A stretch of DNA of 64,000 nt from Paenibacillus oryzisoli (GTDB lineage Bacteria; Bacillota; Bacilli; Paenibacillales; NBRC-103111). Positions 25,217 to 33,013 of this stretch are shown here, piece by piece. The DNA is taken from the NCBI RefSeq assembly GCF_001653565.1, contig NZ_LYPB01000091.1:196637-260636 (forward strand), read 5' to 3'. The notes under the pieces were generated by a model. The model did no database searches. It was given only the letters and a program-made list of their open reading frames with translations, and had not been told where the DNA came from. Both the position numbers and the translations under genes were made by a program. Each line of letters opens with the position of its first letter. The first letter of the stretch is position 1.

Positions 25217-26083
25217 TTAAATTTCTTCTAACACTTTAGGATGCTCCCCAGTCCATCGTAAAAAGGGCTCTCCCATGTGAAAGAGTTCACTTTGTAGCAT
25301 ATCCGATTCCAACTTTTTAACAAAGTCCTGCAATTGCTTCGATTGAACGCTAAGCAATTGATACAATTGTGAAGATATATTGTATTTATGCAGAAGTGTA
25401 CGTACCTTCGTTGTATCTACCTCTTCACCTTGCAACAACTTCCGCTCTTCTCGTGTGCCGTTCTGGTTAATATGCCAATAACCCCAGCTACCCCTGAATT
25501 TAGAAATCGTTTCTATCCGAAAAATTTCTGTAAATAAGAGCTCACATCTCACAAAGCCTCGTAGAATTTCAGGCCATGCTTGTTTGTTTGTCCCATTCAT
25601 GACCTCTGAAAAAGACAAAAAAAGCTGAGATTTAATTTCCACCGTGAGGTGAATGTAATCTTCTGCCGTCAGTTTCAGCTGTTTCATTTTCGTATAGCTG
25701 CTCATCTTTAACCGATTGACTTCACAGATCGCATTTGATAGTTGTTTAATCATATCGATCTGCCCAGTTTTAGCTAACAAATGATAAAATCTCGCACTAA
25801 AATAATCGCCCGCAAGCACTTTTAGCTGCCTAGACCTTGATGCTTTCTTCTCCTTGACATCATTGGATGCTGTCACAAGATCATGCGTATCGAGACCTAA
25901 CTGCACAAGTGCTGTTGCTACAGTAAATAATTCACTTAAGGAGCTGAGTTTGTTATTTTCATTCAAGAATGCAAACAACAGACGTGTGCGCAACTCGGGA
26001 AAATCGGGCAAGTCTGTGTGAATTTGGATCATATCATACTCCGTGTACTGTTTAGCGATCTCAGGGATCCGATAAGAATTCAT
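25217..26083 (-). CDS. hepS: Heptaprenyl diphosphate synthase component I HepS
   Basis: 288 aa from the ATG at 26081-26083, seven nt after GGAGG. It is the non-catalytic partner of HepT. The signature segment KVLAGDYFSARFYHLLAKTG lies near residues 103-122, and the rest is helical and weakly conserved, normal for the family. It is the first of the hepS-menG-mqnP-ubiX-mqnA-hepT run, in which every gene junction is overlapping or shorter than 15 nt. Confidence 0.9.
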   Translation of the reverse strand: MNSYRIPEIAKQYTEYDMIQIHTDLPDFPELRTRLLFAFLNENNKLSSLSELFTVATALVQLGLDTHDLVTASNDVKEKKASRSRQLKVLAGDYFSARFYHLLAKTGQIDMIKQLSNAICEVNRLKMSSYTKMKQLKLTAEDYIHLTVEIKSQLFLSFSEVMNGTNKQAWPEILRGFVRCELLFTEIFRIETISKFRGSWGYWHINQNGTREERKLLQGEEVDTTKVRTLLHKYNISSQLYQLLSVQSKQLQDFVKKLESDMLQSELFHMGEPFLRWTGEHPKVLEEI

Positions 26084-26182
26084 GCAAAAGCCTCCGTAAC
26101 CGTATGCCAAATATCATTTTATGAAACTGGATGTCTCAATCCAAATTATTATAGCATAACACGTTAATAGAAGCACAATAAA

Positions 26183-26716
26183 TTATAGTGGATACTTTTG
26201 TTGCCATTTGGAAGTATAGGTGATGCGAAATCGGTTCTGAAGCTCTTGCTCCAATTGAATTAAACTCAGCTCTGACGGTTTCTTCTCCATATCTTTGCCA
26301 AATTCACGTTGAGCAACCATAGCTAGGACAAGTTGCGTTGAAGTTGTATCGACTGTTCCGGAATAGTCAATGATCCGTACCCATACTTGATCAACATTCT
26401 TCGTGTTTACAAGCATCGTTTGTGCAATTGTATACAAATCCCGATATACCGCAATGGTCTCCGCATTCTTGGGCAAACTCAAATCAAGTGACAATCGAGA
26501 CGTACTCAGCTCAACTTTCCTTATTCGCAGCTGCAGTGGAATTTGAACTAACAGATCGGCCAAATTATTTTCGGTAAGCTGTCCCCCCCGATTATTGGAC
26601 CACGTGTAGTCCGACCCTAAACCCGATGATAGATCCATCTTCGGCAACATGGATAGACTTATCGCAACAACAACCGAAATACCTAATGTGATCACAATAC
26701 GCATTGGCCATTTCAC
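26183..26716 (-). CDS. Unrecognised single-pass membrane protein
   Basis: 177 aa from a GTG at 26714-26716, eight nt after AGGAGG. One hydrophobic helix (RIVITLGISVVVAISLSML, about residues 6-24) follows the short N-terminus. The remainder is extracytoplasmic by the positive-inside rule. It includes a LADLLVQIPLQLRIRKVELS segment and a Lys/Glu-rich C-terminus. It lies between mtrB and hepS, 99 nt upstream of hepS, and could be co-transcribed with the menaquinone genes. No function can be assigned. Confidence 0.75.
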   Translation of the reverse strand: MKWPMRIVITLGISVVVAISLSMLPKMDLSSGLGSDYTWSNNRGGQLTENNLADLLVQIPLQLRIRKVELSTSRLSLDLSLPKNAETIAVYRDLYTIAQTMLVNTKNVDQVWVRIIDYSGTVDTTSTQLVLAMVAQREFGKDMEKKPSELSLIQLEQELQNRFRITYTSKWQQKYPL

Positions 26717-26800
26717 AATCAACACCTCCTAAGCATATGCAGGAGCTGAATAACCCACAGGTTATCCCAAGAAACAAGTCCTATACACCATTGTACATAG

Positions 26801-26824
26801 AAAAAAAGCAGGCTATGCCTGCTT
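26801..26824 (-). terminator. Terminator after mtrB
   Basis: Minus-strand AAGCAGGC, loop ATA, GCCTGCTT followed by TTTTT. It starts 16 nt beyond the mtrB stop, so hepS and the gene before it need another promoter. Confidence 0.9.
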
Positions 26825-26839
26825 TTATATGATTATCTC

Positions 26840-27088
26840 TTATTCTTCTGTATCAATCGTGCCAAACTTGGTCATTATCAATGCTTTGCCTCTAACTTTA
26901 ACCGCGGAAGTATGCTCTGTGAACTGCGCAATCATTACTTCGCCCTTGTCTAACTTCTCTGTATGATGGAAACGTGTGTCTTGTCCACGAGTTAACCCAA
27001 TTACATGAACACCATTATCTTTCGCTTTAATGACGAAATACTCGTTACCGTTCGAACTTGATTGATCTGACTTATTCGATTGTTCCAT
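26840..27088 (-). CDS. mtrB: Tryptophan RNA-binding attenuation protein TRAP (MtrB)
   Basis: 82 aa from the ATG at 27086-27088, six nt after GGAGG. The ring-forming RNA-binding regulator that, with bound tryptophan, terminates trp transcription. It lines up with B. subtilis TRAP over almost the full length after an eight-residue longer N-terminus. The segments are GVHVIGLTRGQDTRFHH, EKLDKGEVMIAQFTEHTSA and KVRGKALI. The three RNA-contact residues (K37, K56, R58 in B. subtilis) correspond to K45, K64 and R66 here. The tryptophan-pocket threonines in GLTRG and FTEHT are kept. Its target, the triplet array at 16487-16549, is in the same window. The partner gene mtrA (folE) is not adjacent. Confidence 0.95.
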   Translation of the reverse strand: MEQSNKSDQSSSNGNEYFVIKAKDNGVHVIGLTRGQDTRFHHTEKLDKGEVMIAQFTEHTSAVKVRGKALIMTKFGTIDTEE

Positions 27089-27165
27089 ATCCATCCTCCG
27101 TTCTTACCTACCCTTAAATCTCTTACCTAATGATGCCAAAAAATGCAACCAGAAGTCAACATGTC

Positions 27166-28092
27166 CTACATAGTTAATTCTGAAGATGCAGGAGCAGCAC
27201 GTTTACTATAAAATCGTTTGAACTTCGCTGGCACAACATGACTCGCCCCTATACGAATAAGGAAATCAGTCAATTTAACGGTACCATAGGCGAATAACAT
27301 GCCTGCAATCACATCGATCACCCAATGAATTTGCAAATACAACGTCGAAAAAATAATAGCCCCACAGTACATAACCATCATATATTTGAAAATACGATCC
27401 TTCTCCCGCAGTGCAAGTAACAGCATAGCGAACGAAATGGACGTATGCATACTCGGAAAGCAATTCATCACGGCAACTAATAAGGAGTTTTCATCTGCAA
27501 ACACACGATGTAGTAAATCAGGCTGCTTATTTACATACCATACCTCATGAAGCAAAATCAAATTATAAAAAGGTAAGATAAGTGGAAATTGCAGCATATG
27601 ACCAGAAAGTGCGTATGACAACATTTTTTTGACACTACGTGTCCAGAAACTGCGAACAATACAGATCCAAAGTGAAAGTACAAAGCCATAATTGTACACC
27701 CAGACCATCGCTCTATCTAAAAATGGCGTTGAGATCCACCTTGCCCATCCTCCGGAATTCAACGGGATCGCGTTCATATAGCTATCCCAGCGCCACGGAT
27801 GTCGATTATTTTCAAACATCCAATTCGCAATTTTCCACCAAAATCCATTGCCTGACCCATAAAAATAATAAAAAACACCTAATAATGGAATGCCGATCAG
27901 AAAAAAGCGTTTCCAATCCACATCAATCTGATCCTTTCGCACACCTAATAAGCAAATACATAGTAATATCCAACATTCTGTACTCCAGTTGCCTACTGTG
28001 CCAATTTGCCATATTAAGAAAATTGATGCTATTATTCCGAACATTGTCCAATCCATTGACTTCATAAGCTCATTCAACTTCAACTTAGTCAA
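27166..28092 (-). CDS. PAP2 superfamily membrane phosphatase/transferase
   Basis: 308 aa from a TTG at 28090-28092, seven nt after AGGGGG; an ATG 13 codons earlier has no site. About six membrane helices. The phosphatase motifs are CFPSMHTSISFAML (about residues 202-215) and HWVIDVIAGM (about 248-257), giving the catalytic His pair and Asp. The first PAP2 motif (KxxxxxxRP) is not evident. That pattern and the length resemble the inositol phosphoryl transferase/AUR1-like branch of PAP2 proteins, which act on lipid phosphates at the membrane. The substrate is unknown. It lies between tRNA-Pro and mtrB. Confidence 0.85.
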   Translation of the reverse strand: MTKLKLNELMKSMDWTMFGIIASIFLIWQIGTVGNWSTECWILLCICLLGVRKDQIDVDWKRFFLIGIPLLGVFYYFYGSGNGFWWKIANWMFENNRHPWRWDSYMNAIPLNSGGWARWISTPFLDRAMVWVYNYGFVLSLWICIVRSFWTRSVKKMLSYALSGHMLQFPLILPFYNLILLHEVWYVNKQPDLLHRVFADENSLLVAVMNCFPSMHTSISFAMLLLALREKDRIFKYMMVMYCGAIIFSTLYLQIHWVIDVIAGMLFAYGTVKLTDFLIRIGASHVVPAKFKRFYSKRAAPASSELTM

Positions 28093-28161
28093 CCCCGTAC
28101 CCCCTACGTAATCCAAGAGATTCAAACACATGAAAGATTACTTGCGCATAATCTTGGCAAT

Positions 28162-28188
28162 AGAAAAAGACATCGAACACCGATGTCT
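28162..28188 (-). terminator. Terminator after tRNA-Pro
   Basis: Minus-strand AGACATCG, loop GTGTT, CGATGTCT followed by TTTTC. It begins 10 nt after the tRNA 3' end and gives the tRNA its own unit. Confidence 0.88.
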
Positions 28189-28197
28189 CTGTCATTA

Positions 28198-28271
28198 TCG
28201 GAGTAACACGATTCGAACGTGCGACCTCACCCACCCCAAGGGTGCGCGCTACCAGGCTGCGCCATACCCCG
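28198..28271 (-). tRNA. tRNA-Pro (anticodon GGG)
   Basis: 74 nt folding into a full cloverleaf on the minus strand. The acceptor CGGGGTA pairs with TACTCCG (one G-U), the D stem is GCGC/GCGC, and the anticodon stem CACCC/GGGTG encloses the loop TTGGGGT with anticodon GGG. The T arm is GCACG-TTCGAAT-CGTGT and the discriminator base is A. The CCA end is not encoded (TAA follows), so it must be added after transcription. Confidence 0.95.
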
Positions 28272-28353
28272 TCACGTTTACAGCCACAAATAACGCATTC
28301 ACTTTTGTAAGTATAGTAGGAGAATTTCAAATTGTAAAGCCATTTTCAGGCAA

Positions 28354-28393
28354 AACAAATAAAGCCGTATCCGCATTTAGCGGTCACGGCTTT
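28354..28393 (-). terminator. Terminator after hbs
   Basis: Minus-strand AAAGCCGT and CCGC pair with GCGG and ACGGCTTT around a five-nt loop, then ATTTGTTTT. It lies about 39 nt past the hbs stop. Confidence 0.85.
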
Positions 28394-28431
28394 ATAATTA
28401 TGTAACGTTCAATCCTATGTATAAATACAAA

Positions 28432-28704
28432 TTATTGAATGCCATCTTTAAGTGCTTTACCAGGTTTGAAAGCTGGGATTTTACTTGCTGGAATATCAAT
28501 TTCTCCACCAGTCTGTGGATTGCGTCCTTTACGAGCAGAACGTTCACGAACTTCGAAGTTACCAAACCCAACCAATTGTACTTTATCTCCACCTTGCAAT
28601 GCTTCAGAAATTGCATCAAAAACAGCATCTACTGCTTTCGTTGCGTCTTTCTTGGAAAGCTCAGATGTTTCCGCAACTTTGTTGATCAATTCAGATTTAT
28701 TCAT
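28432..28704 (-). CDS. hbs: HU-type DNA-binding protein HBsu
   Basis: 90 aa from the ATG at 28702-28704 after GGGGGAGGT; upstream frame extension has no site. Small basic histone-like protein that bends and compacts DNA. The family signature GFGNFEVRERSARKGRNPQT spans about residues 46-65, with the beta-arm DNA-intercalating proline in RNPQTG. Length is typical (HBsu 92 aa). It has two candidate promoters upstream, as expected for an abundant protein. Confidence 0.97.
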   Translation of the reverse strand: MNKSELINKVAETSELSKKDATKAVDAVFDAISEALQGGDKVQLVGFGNFEVRERSARKGRNPQTGGEIDIPASKIPAFKPGKALKDGIQ

Positions 28705-28768
28705 GCCATTCACCTCCCCCCAAAATTTCTTACTACCGTTACTTCCTGTTTTCACCGTTTTCCCAAAA

Positions 28769-28774
28769 ATTATA
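28769..28774 (-). promoter_or_regulatory. Possible second -10 element (P2) for hbs
   Basis: Perfect TATAAT on the minus strand about 65 nt before the hbs start; no convincing -35 at the right distance, so it is weaker support than the promoter at 28841. Confidence 0.35.
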
Positions 28775-28840
28775 CATAAACTTCTGAAAAATCGTTGATT
28801 TTCTAAGCAAAATGAACTTTGAAAGCAGACGAATAAATTC

Positions 28841-28869
28841 ATAGTAATACACTCAGGGAGCAATTTCAA
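28841..28869 (-). promoter_or_regulatory. Sigma-A promoter for hbs
   Basis: Minus-strand TTGAAA, 17-nt spacer, TACTAT, about 140 nt before the hbs ATG. Confidence 0.65.
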
Positions 28870-28910
28870 GTATCTATTTCCAATTTATGTGGGTCTTTAC
28901 GTTAGAAAAC

Positions 28911-28942
28911 GACAAAAAACACCCTTTCGAGTGTTTTTTGTC
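28911..28942 (-). terminator. Terminator after spoIVA
   Basis: Symmetrical hairpin GACAAAAAACAC / GTGTTTTTTGTC with an 8-nt loop, 10 nt beyond the spoIVA stop. The stem itself supplies the T run. Confidence 0.85.
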
Positions 28943-28951
28943 TACATTTTC

Positions 28952-30430
28952 TTACAAGATAATGGCGATCAAGCCACCTGAGCCTTCATTAATAATACGC
29001 CCAAGCGTTTCTTGAAGTTTGTATCTGGCATTGTCAGGCATTTGAGCAAGCTTGCCTTGTATACCTTCACGAACAATCGAATGAAGGTTTCTGCCGAAAA
29101 TATCAGACTCCCAAATCTTAAGCGGATTATCTTCAAAATCCTGCATGAGATAGCGGACAAGTTCTTCACTTTGCTTCTCAGTACCGATGATAGGTGAGAA
29201 CTCGGATTCTACATCTACTCGAATCATATGAATGGACGGTGCTGTCGCTCTTAGACGTACGCCGAATCTGGAGCCCTGGCGGATCAATTCAGGCTCATCT
29301 AACGCCATCTCAGCGAGCGTAGGTGGTGCGATGCCATAACCGGTTGTTTTGACCATTTCAAGTGCTTCTGCGAATTGATCATATTCCCTCTTGGCATGTG
29401 TGAAATCCTGCATAAGCTGAAGAAGATGATCTTTCCCGCGAATCTCAACACCCACGACCTCGACGAGAATGCGATCATAGAGCTCATCAGGTGCAAATAG
29501 ATCAATTTCTGCTACTCCTTGCCCCATACTCAGCCCGGCTAAAGCTGCCTTGTCGATAAACTCATATTCAGCAAATTGACTGACAACACGGTCAACATCA
29601 CGTAAGCGTCTGATATCCTGTACCGTATCGCGAACGGAAGCTTCGAACTGTGTCCGCAGCCAATGATTCTCGTCCAGAACCATCACCCAGCTAGGTAAGT
29701 TCACATTGACTTCATGAACTGGGAACTCATACAGAACCTCACGAAGCACGGAGACCATTTCTTCTTCCCCAGCGCTAGCTACACTCATCGTTACAACCGG
29801 AACATCATAGCGGCTTTGCAGCTCGCTGCGCAGCTCAAGTGCAGGCTCACTGTTTGGCTTCTGAGAGTTAATGATCACAATGAAAGGCTTTCCTACCTCT
29901 TTGAGTTCATTAATTACTCTTTCTTCTGCCAATACATAAGAAGACCGTGGAATATCCGAAATTGTGCCATCTGTCGTAACCACGACACCCAATGTAGAGT
30001 GCTCTTGTATGACTTTGCGCGTTCCAATCTCTGCCGCTTCTTGGAAAGGAATCGGCTCATCGAACCATGGTGTATTAATCATCCGAGGTCCGTTCTCGTC
30101 TTCATAGCCTTTGGCGCCATCGACTGCATATCCAACACAATCAACCAGGCGAACGTTTACGTTCAACCCTTCGGCCACAGAAATTTGAACCGCCGTATTC
30201 GGTACGAATTTCGGCTCCGTTGTCATAATCGTGCGGCCAGCAGCGCTCTGCGGGAGTTCATCGGTAGCCCGGATCCTATCCGCTTCGCTTTGAATGTTCG
30301 GAAGCACTACAGATTCCACAAAACGCTTAATAAAGGTTGATTTCCCTGTCCGGACTGCGCCGACAACCCCCAGGTAAATGTCCCCTCCCGTTCGTTCTGC
30401 AATGTCCTTAAAGATATCCACTTTCTCCAA
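28952..30430 (-). CDS. spoIVA: Stage IV sporulation protein A, SpoIVA
   Basis: Spore-coat morphogenetic ATPase that polymerises on the outer forespore membrane. I chose the TTG at 30428-30430, seven nt after AGGAGGG; this gives 492 aa, exactly the B. subtilis length, starting MEKVDIFKDIAERTGG. The Walker A motif GAVRTGKST is near residues 22-30. Further signs are the LVDCVGYAVDGAKGYEDENG segment region and the conserved C-terminal end ending GGLIAIIL, which is needed for membrane localisation. A sigma-E-like promoter lies upstream. Confidence 0.97.
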   Translation of the reverse strand: MEKVDIFKDIAERTGGDIYLGVVGAVRTGKSTFIKRFVESVVLPNIQSEADRIRATDELPQSAAGRTIMTTEPKFVPNTAVQISVAEGLNVNVRLVDCVGYAVDGAKGYEDENGPRMINTPWFDEPIPFQEAAEIGTRKVIQEHSTLGVVVTTDGTISDIPRSSYVLAEERVINELKEVGKPFIVIINSQKPNSEPALELRSELQSRYDVPVVTMSVASAGEEEMVSVLREVLYEFPVHEVNVNLPSWVMVLDENHWLRTQFEASVRDTVQDIRRLRDVDRVVSQFAEYEFIDKAALAGLSMGQGVAEIDLFAPDELYDRILVEVVGVEIRGKDHLLQLMQDFTHAKREYDQFAEALEMVKTTGYGIAPPTLAEMALDEPELIRQGSRFGVRLRATAPSIHMIRVDVESEFSPIIGTEKQSEELVRYLMQDFEDNPLKIWESDIFGRNLHSIVREGIQGKLAQMPDNARYKLQETLGRIINEGSGGLIAIIL

Positions 30431-30514
30431 GAGAATCCCTCCTACAGTTTGGTCGTCAACTGACTCTAGTGACGGTAACAATTGACTACTCGTACATTCA
30501 TTTGGACTAGTAAA

Positions 30515-30542
30515 AATATATGTACTTTCGATAGAAATATGA
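30515..30542 (-). promoter_or_regulatory. Sigma-E-like promoter for spoIVA
   Basis: Minus-strand TCATATTT followed after about 12-13 nt by CATATATT, close to the sigma-E pattern (-35 ATATT, -10 CATACAnT). It lies about 85 nt before the TTG start. B. subtilis spoIVA is known to be sigma-E dependent. Confidence 0.5.
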
Positions 30543-30639
30543 TAGATGCGTTACAACTTTTTTTCGCTCATATTTTATGAAGCACATACGGCTTTCGAAA
30601 GAATATATGATCAGTCGGTTGCGCTTATTCGCTTACGAC

Positions 30640-30670
30640 AAAAAAACCTCTTACACAAGGGTAAGAGGTT
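30640..30670 (-). terminator. Terminator after the lipoprotein gene
   Basis: Minus-strand AACCTCTTAC, loop CCTTGT, GTAAGAGGTT followed by TTTTTTG; 10 nt past the stop at 30681. Confidence 0.92.
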
Positions 30671-30680
30671 CGGTCAAAAC

Positions 30681-31424
30681 TTAATTCTGAGGCATTGGCT
30701 GATTGTTCTTCCATACATATGAAACACTTCGTATCGGTACGAAGTACGATTTATCTACAAGAATTCGCCGCAAATCTTGATCCGGTTTAAAGGAACTCTC
30801 TAATGCATTGTTCTTAATGAACATGTTGATATCCATCGCATAATCAATCGATACTTCCCCCGTTTGCCTGTTTATTAGGTATGTGATGGTATTTTTTCGA
30901 TTATACACAGATTTAATATCAGGTTCTTTCATTCCTATTAACTTTAAATCAACATATGCATAGGCATCATTAATGGCAACCCCTTGCGGTATATTGCCAC
31001 TATGTTTCGCTATGTAATCATTTACTTTCTTCTGCACATCTTCCACACTTTGATAGGCGGATAGGTCCATTAGTTTCACTATGGGCTTCGTTTCGGCATC
31101 TACAAGCACATAGATGAAGACACCTCCGCTTTCAAATGCGTTGGCGGGCACGGAACTGAGAAGATTCGTTTTCTTAAGTTTCGGAAAATCAATCACATAC
31201 TTCTCATAGAGGGGTGTCGTCATGTCACTATTTTTAATGGGTAGTACGCCGGTCTTCTCATGATACGTATCTACAGCTTGCCCCACAACTGTAATAAATT
31301 CTGCTGGATTGATTTGATTCTCTTTCCGTAGTTCCTGAGGATAAGCGCATCCTGTAAGCAAAATAACCAAGATTATTACCAGAAGCAAGCTTCTACCTTG
31401 GGTTCGTTTTCGTTTTAAGTTCAC
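30681..31424 (-). CDS. Unrecognised lipoprotein between spoIVA and ferredoxin genes
   Basis: 247 aa with a lipoprotein signal: positively charged N-terminus, hydrophobic stretch, lipobox LLTGC with the modified cysteine at residue 26. The mature part is hydrophilic with FESGGVFIYVLVDAETKP, GVAINDAYAYVDLKLIGM and a beta-rich tail. The location next to spoIVA and the length correspond to yphF of B. subtilis, so it may be that ortholog. I cannot confirm it from sequence. It should sit on the outer face of the membrane. Confidence 0.85.
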   Translation of the reverse strand: MNLKRKRTQGRSLLLVIILVILLTGCAYPQELRKENQINPAEFITVVGQAVDTYHEKTGVLPIKNSDMTTPLYEKYVIDFPKLKKTNLLSSVPANAFESGGVFIYVLVDAETKPIVKLMDLSAYQSVEDVQKKVNDYIAKHSGNIPQGVAINDAYAYVDLKLIGMKEPDIKSVYNRKNTITYLINRQTGEVSIDYAMDINMFIKNNALESSFKPDQDLRRILVDKSYFVPIRSVSYVWKNNQPMPQN

Positions 31425-31445
31425 CTTTCTACCATCCCATCTTGT

Positions 31446-31799
31446 CTAAATGAAGTCATCGTCTTCCGCTTGCCTAGCCAGTTGTGCTCGAATTGCGGCC
31501 TTCAAAGGATCCTCTGGAATGTGTACGTCCACATCACCGGTGACTCGTGCTTGGCAAGCTAGGCGAACCCCATCATCTGCTAGGGAACCAAGCTTTAACC
31601 GTTCGTTCGTGTTTAGAGGTGCTAGACCACTTTGGTCATCTACTTTAACTTTACACATTAAACAAGCAGCCTTAGCTCCGCAACGCGTGCGTATATGGAC
31701 TTTGGCTTTGTTACCAGCATCCAACAATGTTGTGCCTGCTCTTACTTTAATTCTTTTATGATCTGGCCAAAAATGAATTTCGAACATACTCATACTCAT
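31446..31799 (-). CDS. [2Fe-2S] ferredoxin (first of two)
   Basis: 117 aa from the ATG at 31797-31799, whose A is shared with the TGA stop of the preceding gene (TGATG), so translation is coupled. Plant-type ferredoxin fold: TLLDAGNKAKV, then the cluster cysteines CGAKAACLMC and the last in LACQARV, giving C-x5-C-x2-C...C. The Asp/Glu-rich C-terminal tail (AEDDDFI) is not part of the fold. Electron partner unknown. A second, different ferredoxin lies 617 nt upstream in the same unit. Confidence 0.9.
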   Translation of the reverse strand: MSMSMFEIHFWPDHKRIKVRAGTTLLDAGNKAKVHIRTRCGAKAACLMCKVKVDDQSGLAPLNTNERLKLGSLADDGVRLACQARVTGDVDVHIPEDPLKAAIRAQLARQAEDDDFI

Positions 31800-32389
31800 C
31801 ACCGATTCCAATCTAGCAATTCGTTCATCTTAACATGAAATTCATATCCCCATTGATTGCGCTCCATTAAATCACTCAAAGCTTGCATATGTTTATCAGG
31901 ATGATCTTGCATCTCTCTGAGAATCGGTTCATAGCGATCTGGCCGGTTTCGGAGAACATTGAAGAGAAACTCATGTGCTAACGGCATCACAGGAACCTTC
32001 CAAGACTCCATGGAGAATGGATAGTTATGATTCTCCAACAAGTAATCGACTTCAACTTGATACAAGGATCCAAGTGCTTTTACTTTGAAATCACCAACAA
32101 CCTCGACAGCATGTCCATCTATACGATAATGACTCAGCGTCGAAGCATATATGGGTGTTTCACTGAATTCGGGGTTATCCATTGCGTATGGCTGCAGCAT
32201 CTTATGCACCGTGTGTACATCCTTCAGATCGACATAAATATCCAAATCTCTAGGAGTTCTACCAATATCAACATGATGCATGAGTAAGCCACAGCTTCCG
32301 CCAATTAGCCATTGTACATTATGGGCTTGCTGTAACCGTGTATGAATAGTAGAAATCGAGGGGAGTAGTGGCTCCAGCAGTTTCATCAT
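31799..32389 (-). CDS. Nucleotidyltransferase-like protein
   Basis: 196 aa from the ATG at 32387-32389 after AAGGTG; upstream frame lacks a site. The N-terminal region has WLIGGSCGLLMH and TPRDLDIYVDL (about residues 27-56), the GG...DxD arrangement of the minimal nucleotidyltransferase fold. Next come an HAVEVVGDFKV strand carrying a possible third acidic residue and a helical C-terminus. No partner HEPN or toxin gene is adjacent, so a toxin-antitoxin role is not supported. It lies between two ferredoxin genes and overlaps the downstream one. Confidence 0.75.
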   Translation of the reverse strand: MMKLLEPLLPSISTIHTRLQQAHNVQWLIGGSCGLLMHHVDIGRTPRDLDIYVDLKDVHTVHKMLQPYAMDNPEFSETPIYASTLSHYRIDGHAVEVVGDFKVKALGSLYQVEVDYLLENHNYPFSMESWKVPVMPLAHEFLFNVLRNRPDRYEPILREMQDHPDKHMQALSDLMERNQWGYEFHVKMNELLDWNR

Positions 32390-32415
32390 GCCCACACCTT
32401 TCAGGCAGTAAATTT

Positions 32416-32709
32416 TTAAAAGTAAGGCTTGTGCGTAACTGAAATCGTTCCTGCTTGCTTGACTACACATTGACAAGCTAAGCGGTAGCCTTGTGCAAGC
32501 TCCTCTGGCTCTAGACGATCTTCTTCCGCTTCGGATGCTTCCGCAAGCAATTCACGACCTTCAGACACGTAACAGCGGCACCTCGCGCAGGTTCCTCGCG
32601 TACAAGAAAATCCCCAATCAACATCTGCTTTTAGTGCATGATCCAGAATGGTTAGTCCCGTTTCAGGCGTTAATTTTATCTGTGTTTTGCGCGTTTTCAG
32701 TTCTAACAT
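32416..32709 (-). CDS. [2Fe-2S] ferredoxin (second of two)
   Basis: 97 aa; start follows GGAGGGG. Cluster cysteines are in CTRGTCARCRC (C-x4-C-x2-C, with one extra Cys) and the last in LACQCVV. GLTILDHALKADVDWGFS is the helix before the cluster loop. A compact single-domain ferredoxin without signal peptide. It is not a close duplicate of the ferredoxin at 31446: spacing between the first two cysteines and most of the sequence differ. Confidence 0.92.
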   Translation of the reverse strand: MLELKTRKTQIKLTPETGLTILDHALKADVDWGFSCTRGTCARCRCYVSEGRELLAEASEAEEDRLEPEELAQGYRLACQCVVKQAGTISVTHKPYF

Positions 32710-32730
32710 GATGATTTCCCCTCCGGTTGG

Positions 32731-32910
32731 TTAAAACAACGAAGATAACATGAAAAGTAAGATAGGAATAAACATTAAGAAAGCAATTAAAGATAATACG
32801 CCGCGCCATACGCCTGATGTTCTTGTGCGTGCATATGAGATCAGAAATGATGCAACTACCATTAATCCCATCGCAACAAACGAGGCCCACATTTTGTCTA
32901 AAGATGACAT
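32731..32910 (-). CDS. Small DUF2768 membrane protein (YphE-like)
   Basis: 59 aa, ATG at 32908-32910 after AGGAG, stop at 32731. Two membrane helices (about residues 8-26 and 37-57) joined by the basic loop SYARTRTSGVWRG. It matches the DUF2768 pattern KMWxSFxAMGLM. In B. subtilis the same family member lies between spoIVA/yphF and gpsA, as here. Function unknown; the sporulation neighbourhood is suggestive only. Confidence 0.8.
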   Translation of the reverse strand: MSSLDKMWASFVAMGLMVVASFLISYARTRTSGVWRGVLSLIAFLMFIPILLFMLSSLF

Positions 32911-32971
32911 ATGATAAACTCCTTATGTAAAAATCGTAAAAATGAAACACATGTAAGTATAGCACAGAATG

Positions 32972-33013
32972 AGAAAAAAGCATAAAGGGGATGAACCCCT
33001 TCATGCTTTTTTC
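32972..33013 (-). terminator. Terminator after spoVIF
   Basis: GAAAAAAGCAT...AGGGG, loop, CCCCT...ATGCTTTTTTC; T runs on both strands. It abuts the spoVIF stop codon. Confidence 0.92.

Noticed and set aside
28130..28405. Plus-strand ORF across the tRNA-Pro gene
   Set aside because: It runs antisense through a tRNA with perfect cloverleaf and two terminators; no ribosome binding site.
31799..32389. Toxin-antitoxin (MNT/HEPN) interpretation of the nucleotidyltransferase-like gene
   Set aside because: No HEPN partner is adjacent; both neighbours are ferredoxins.
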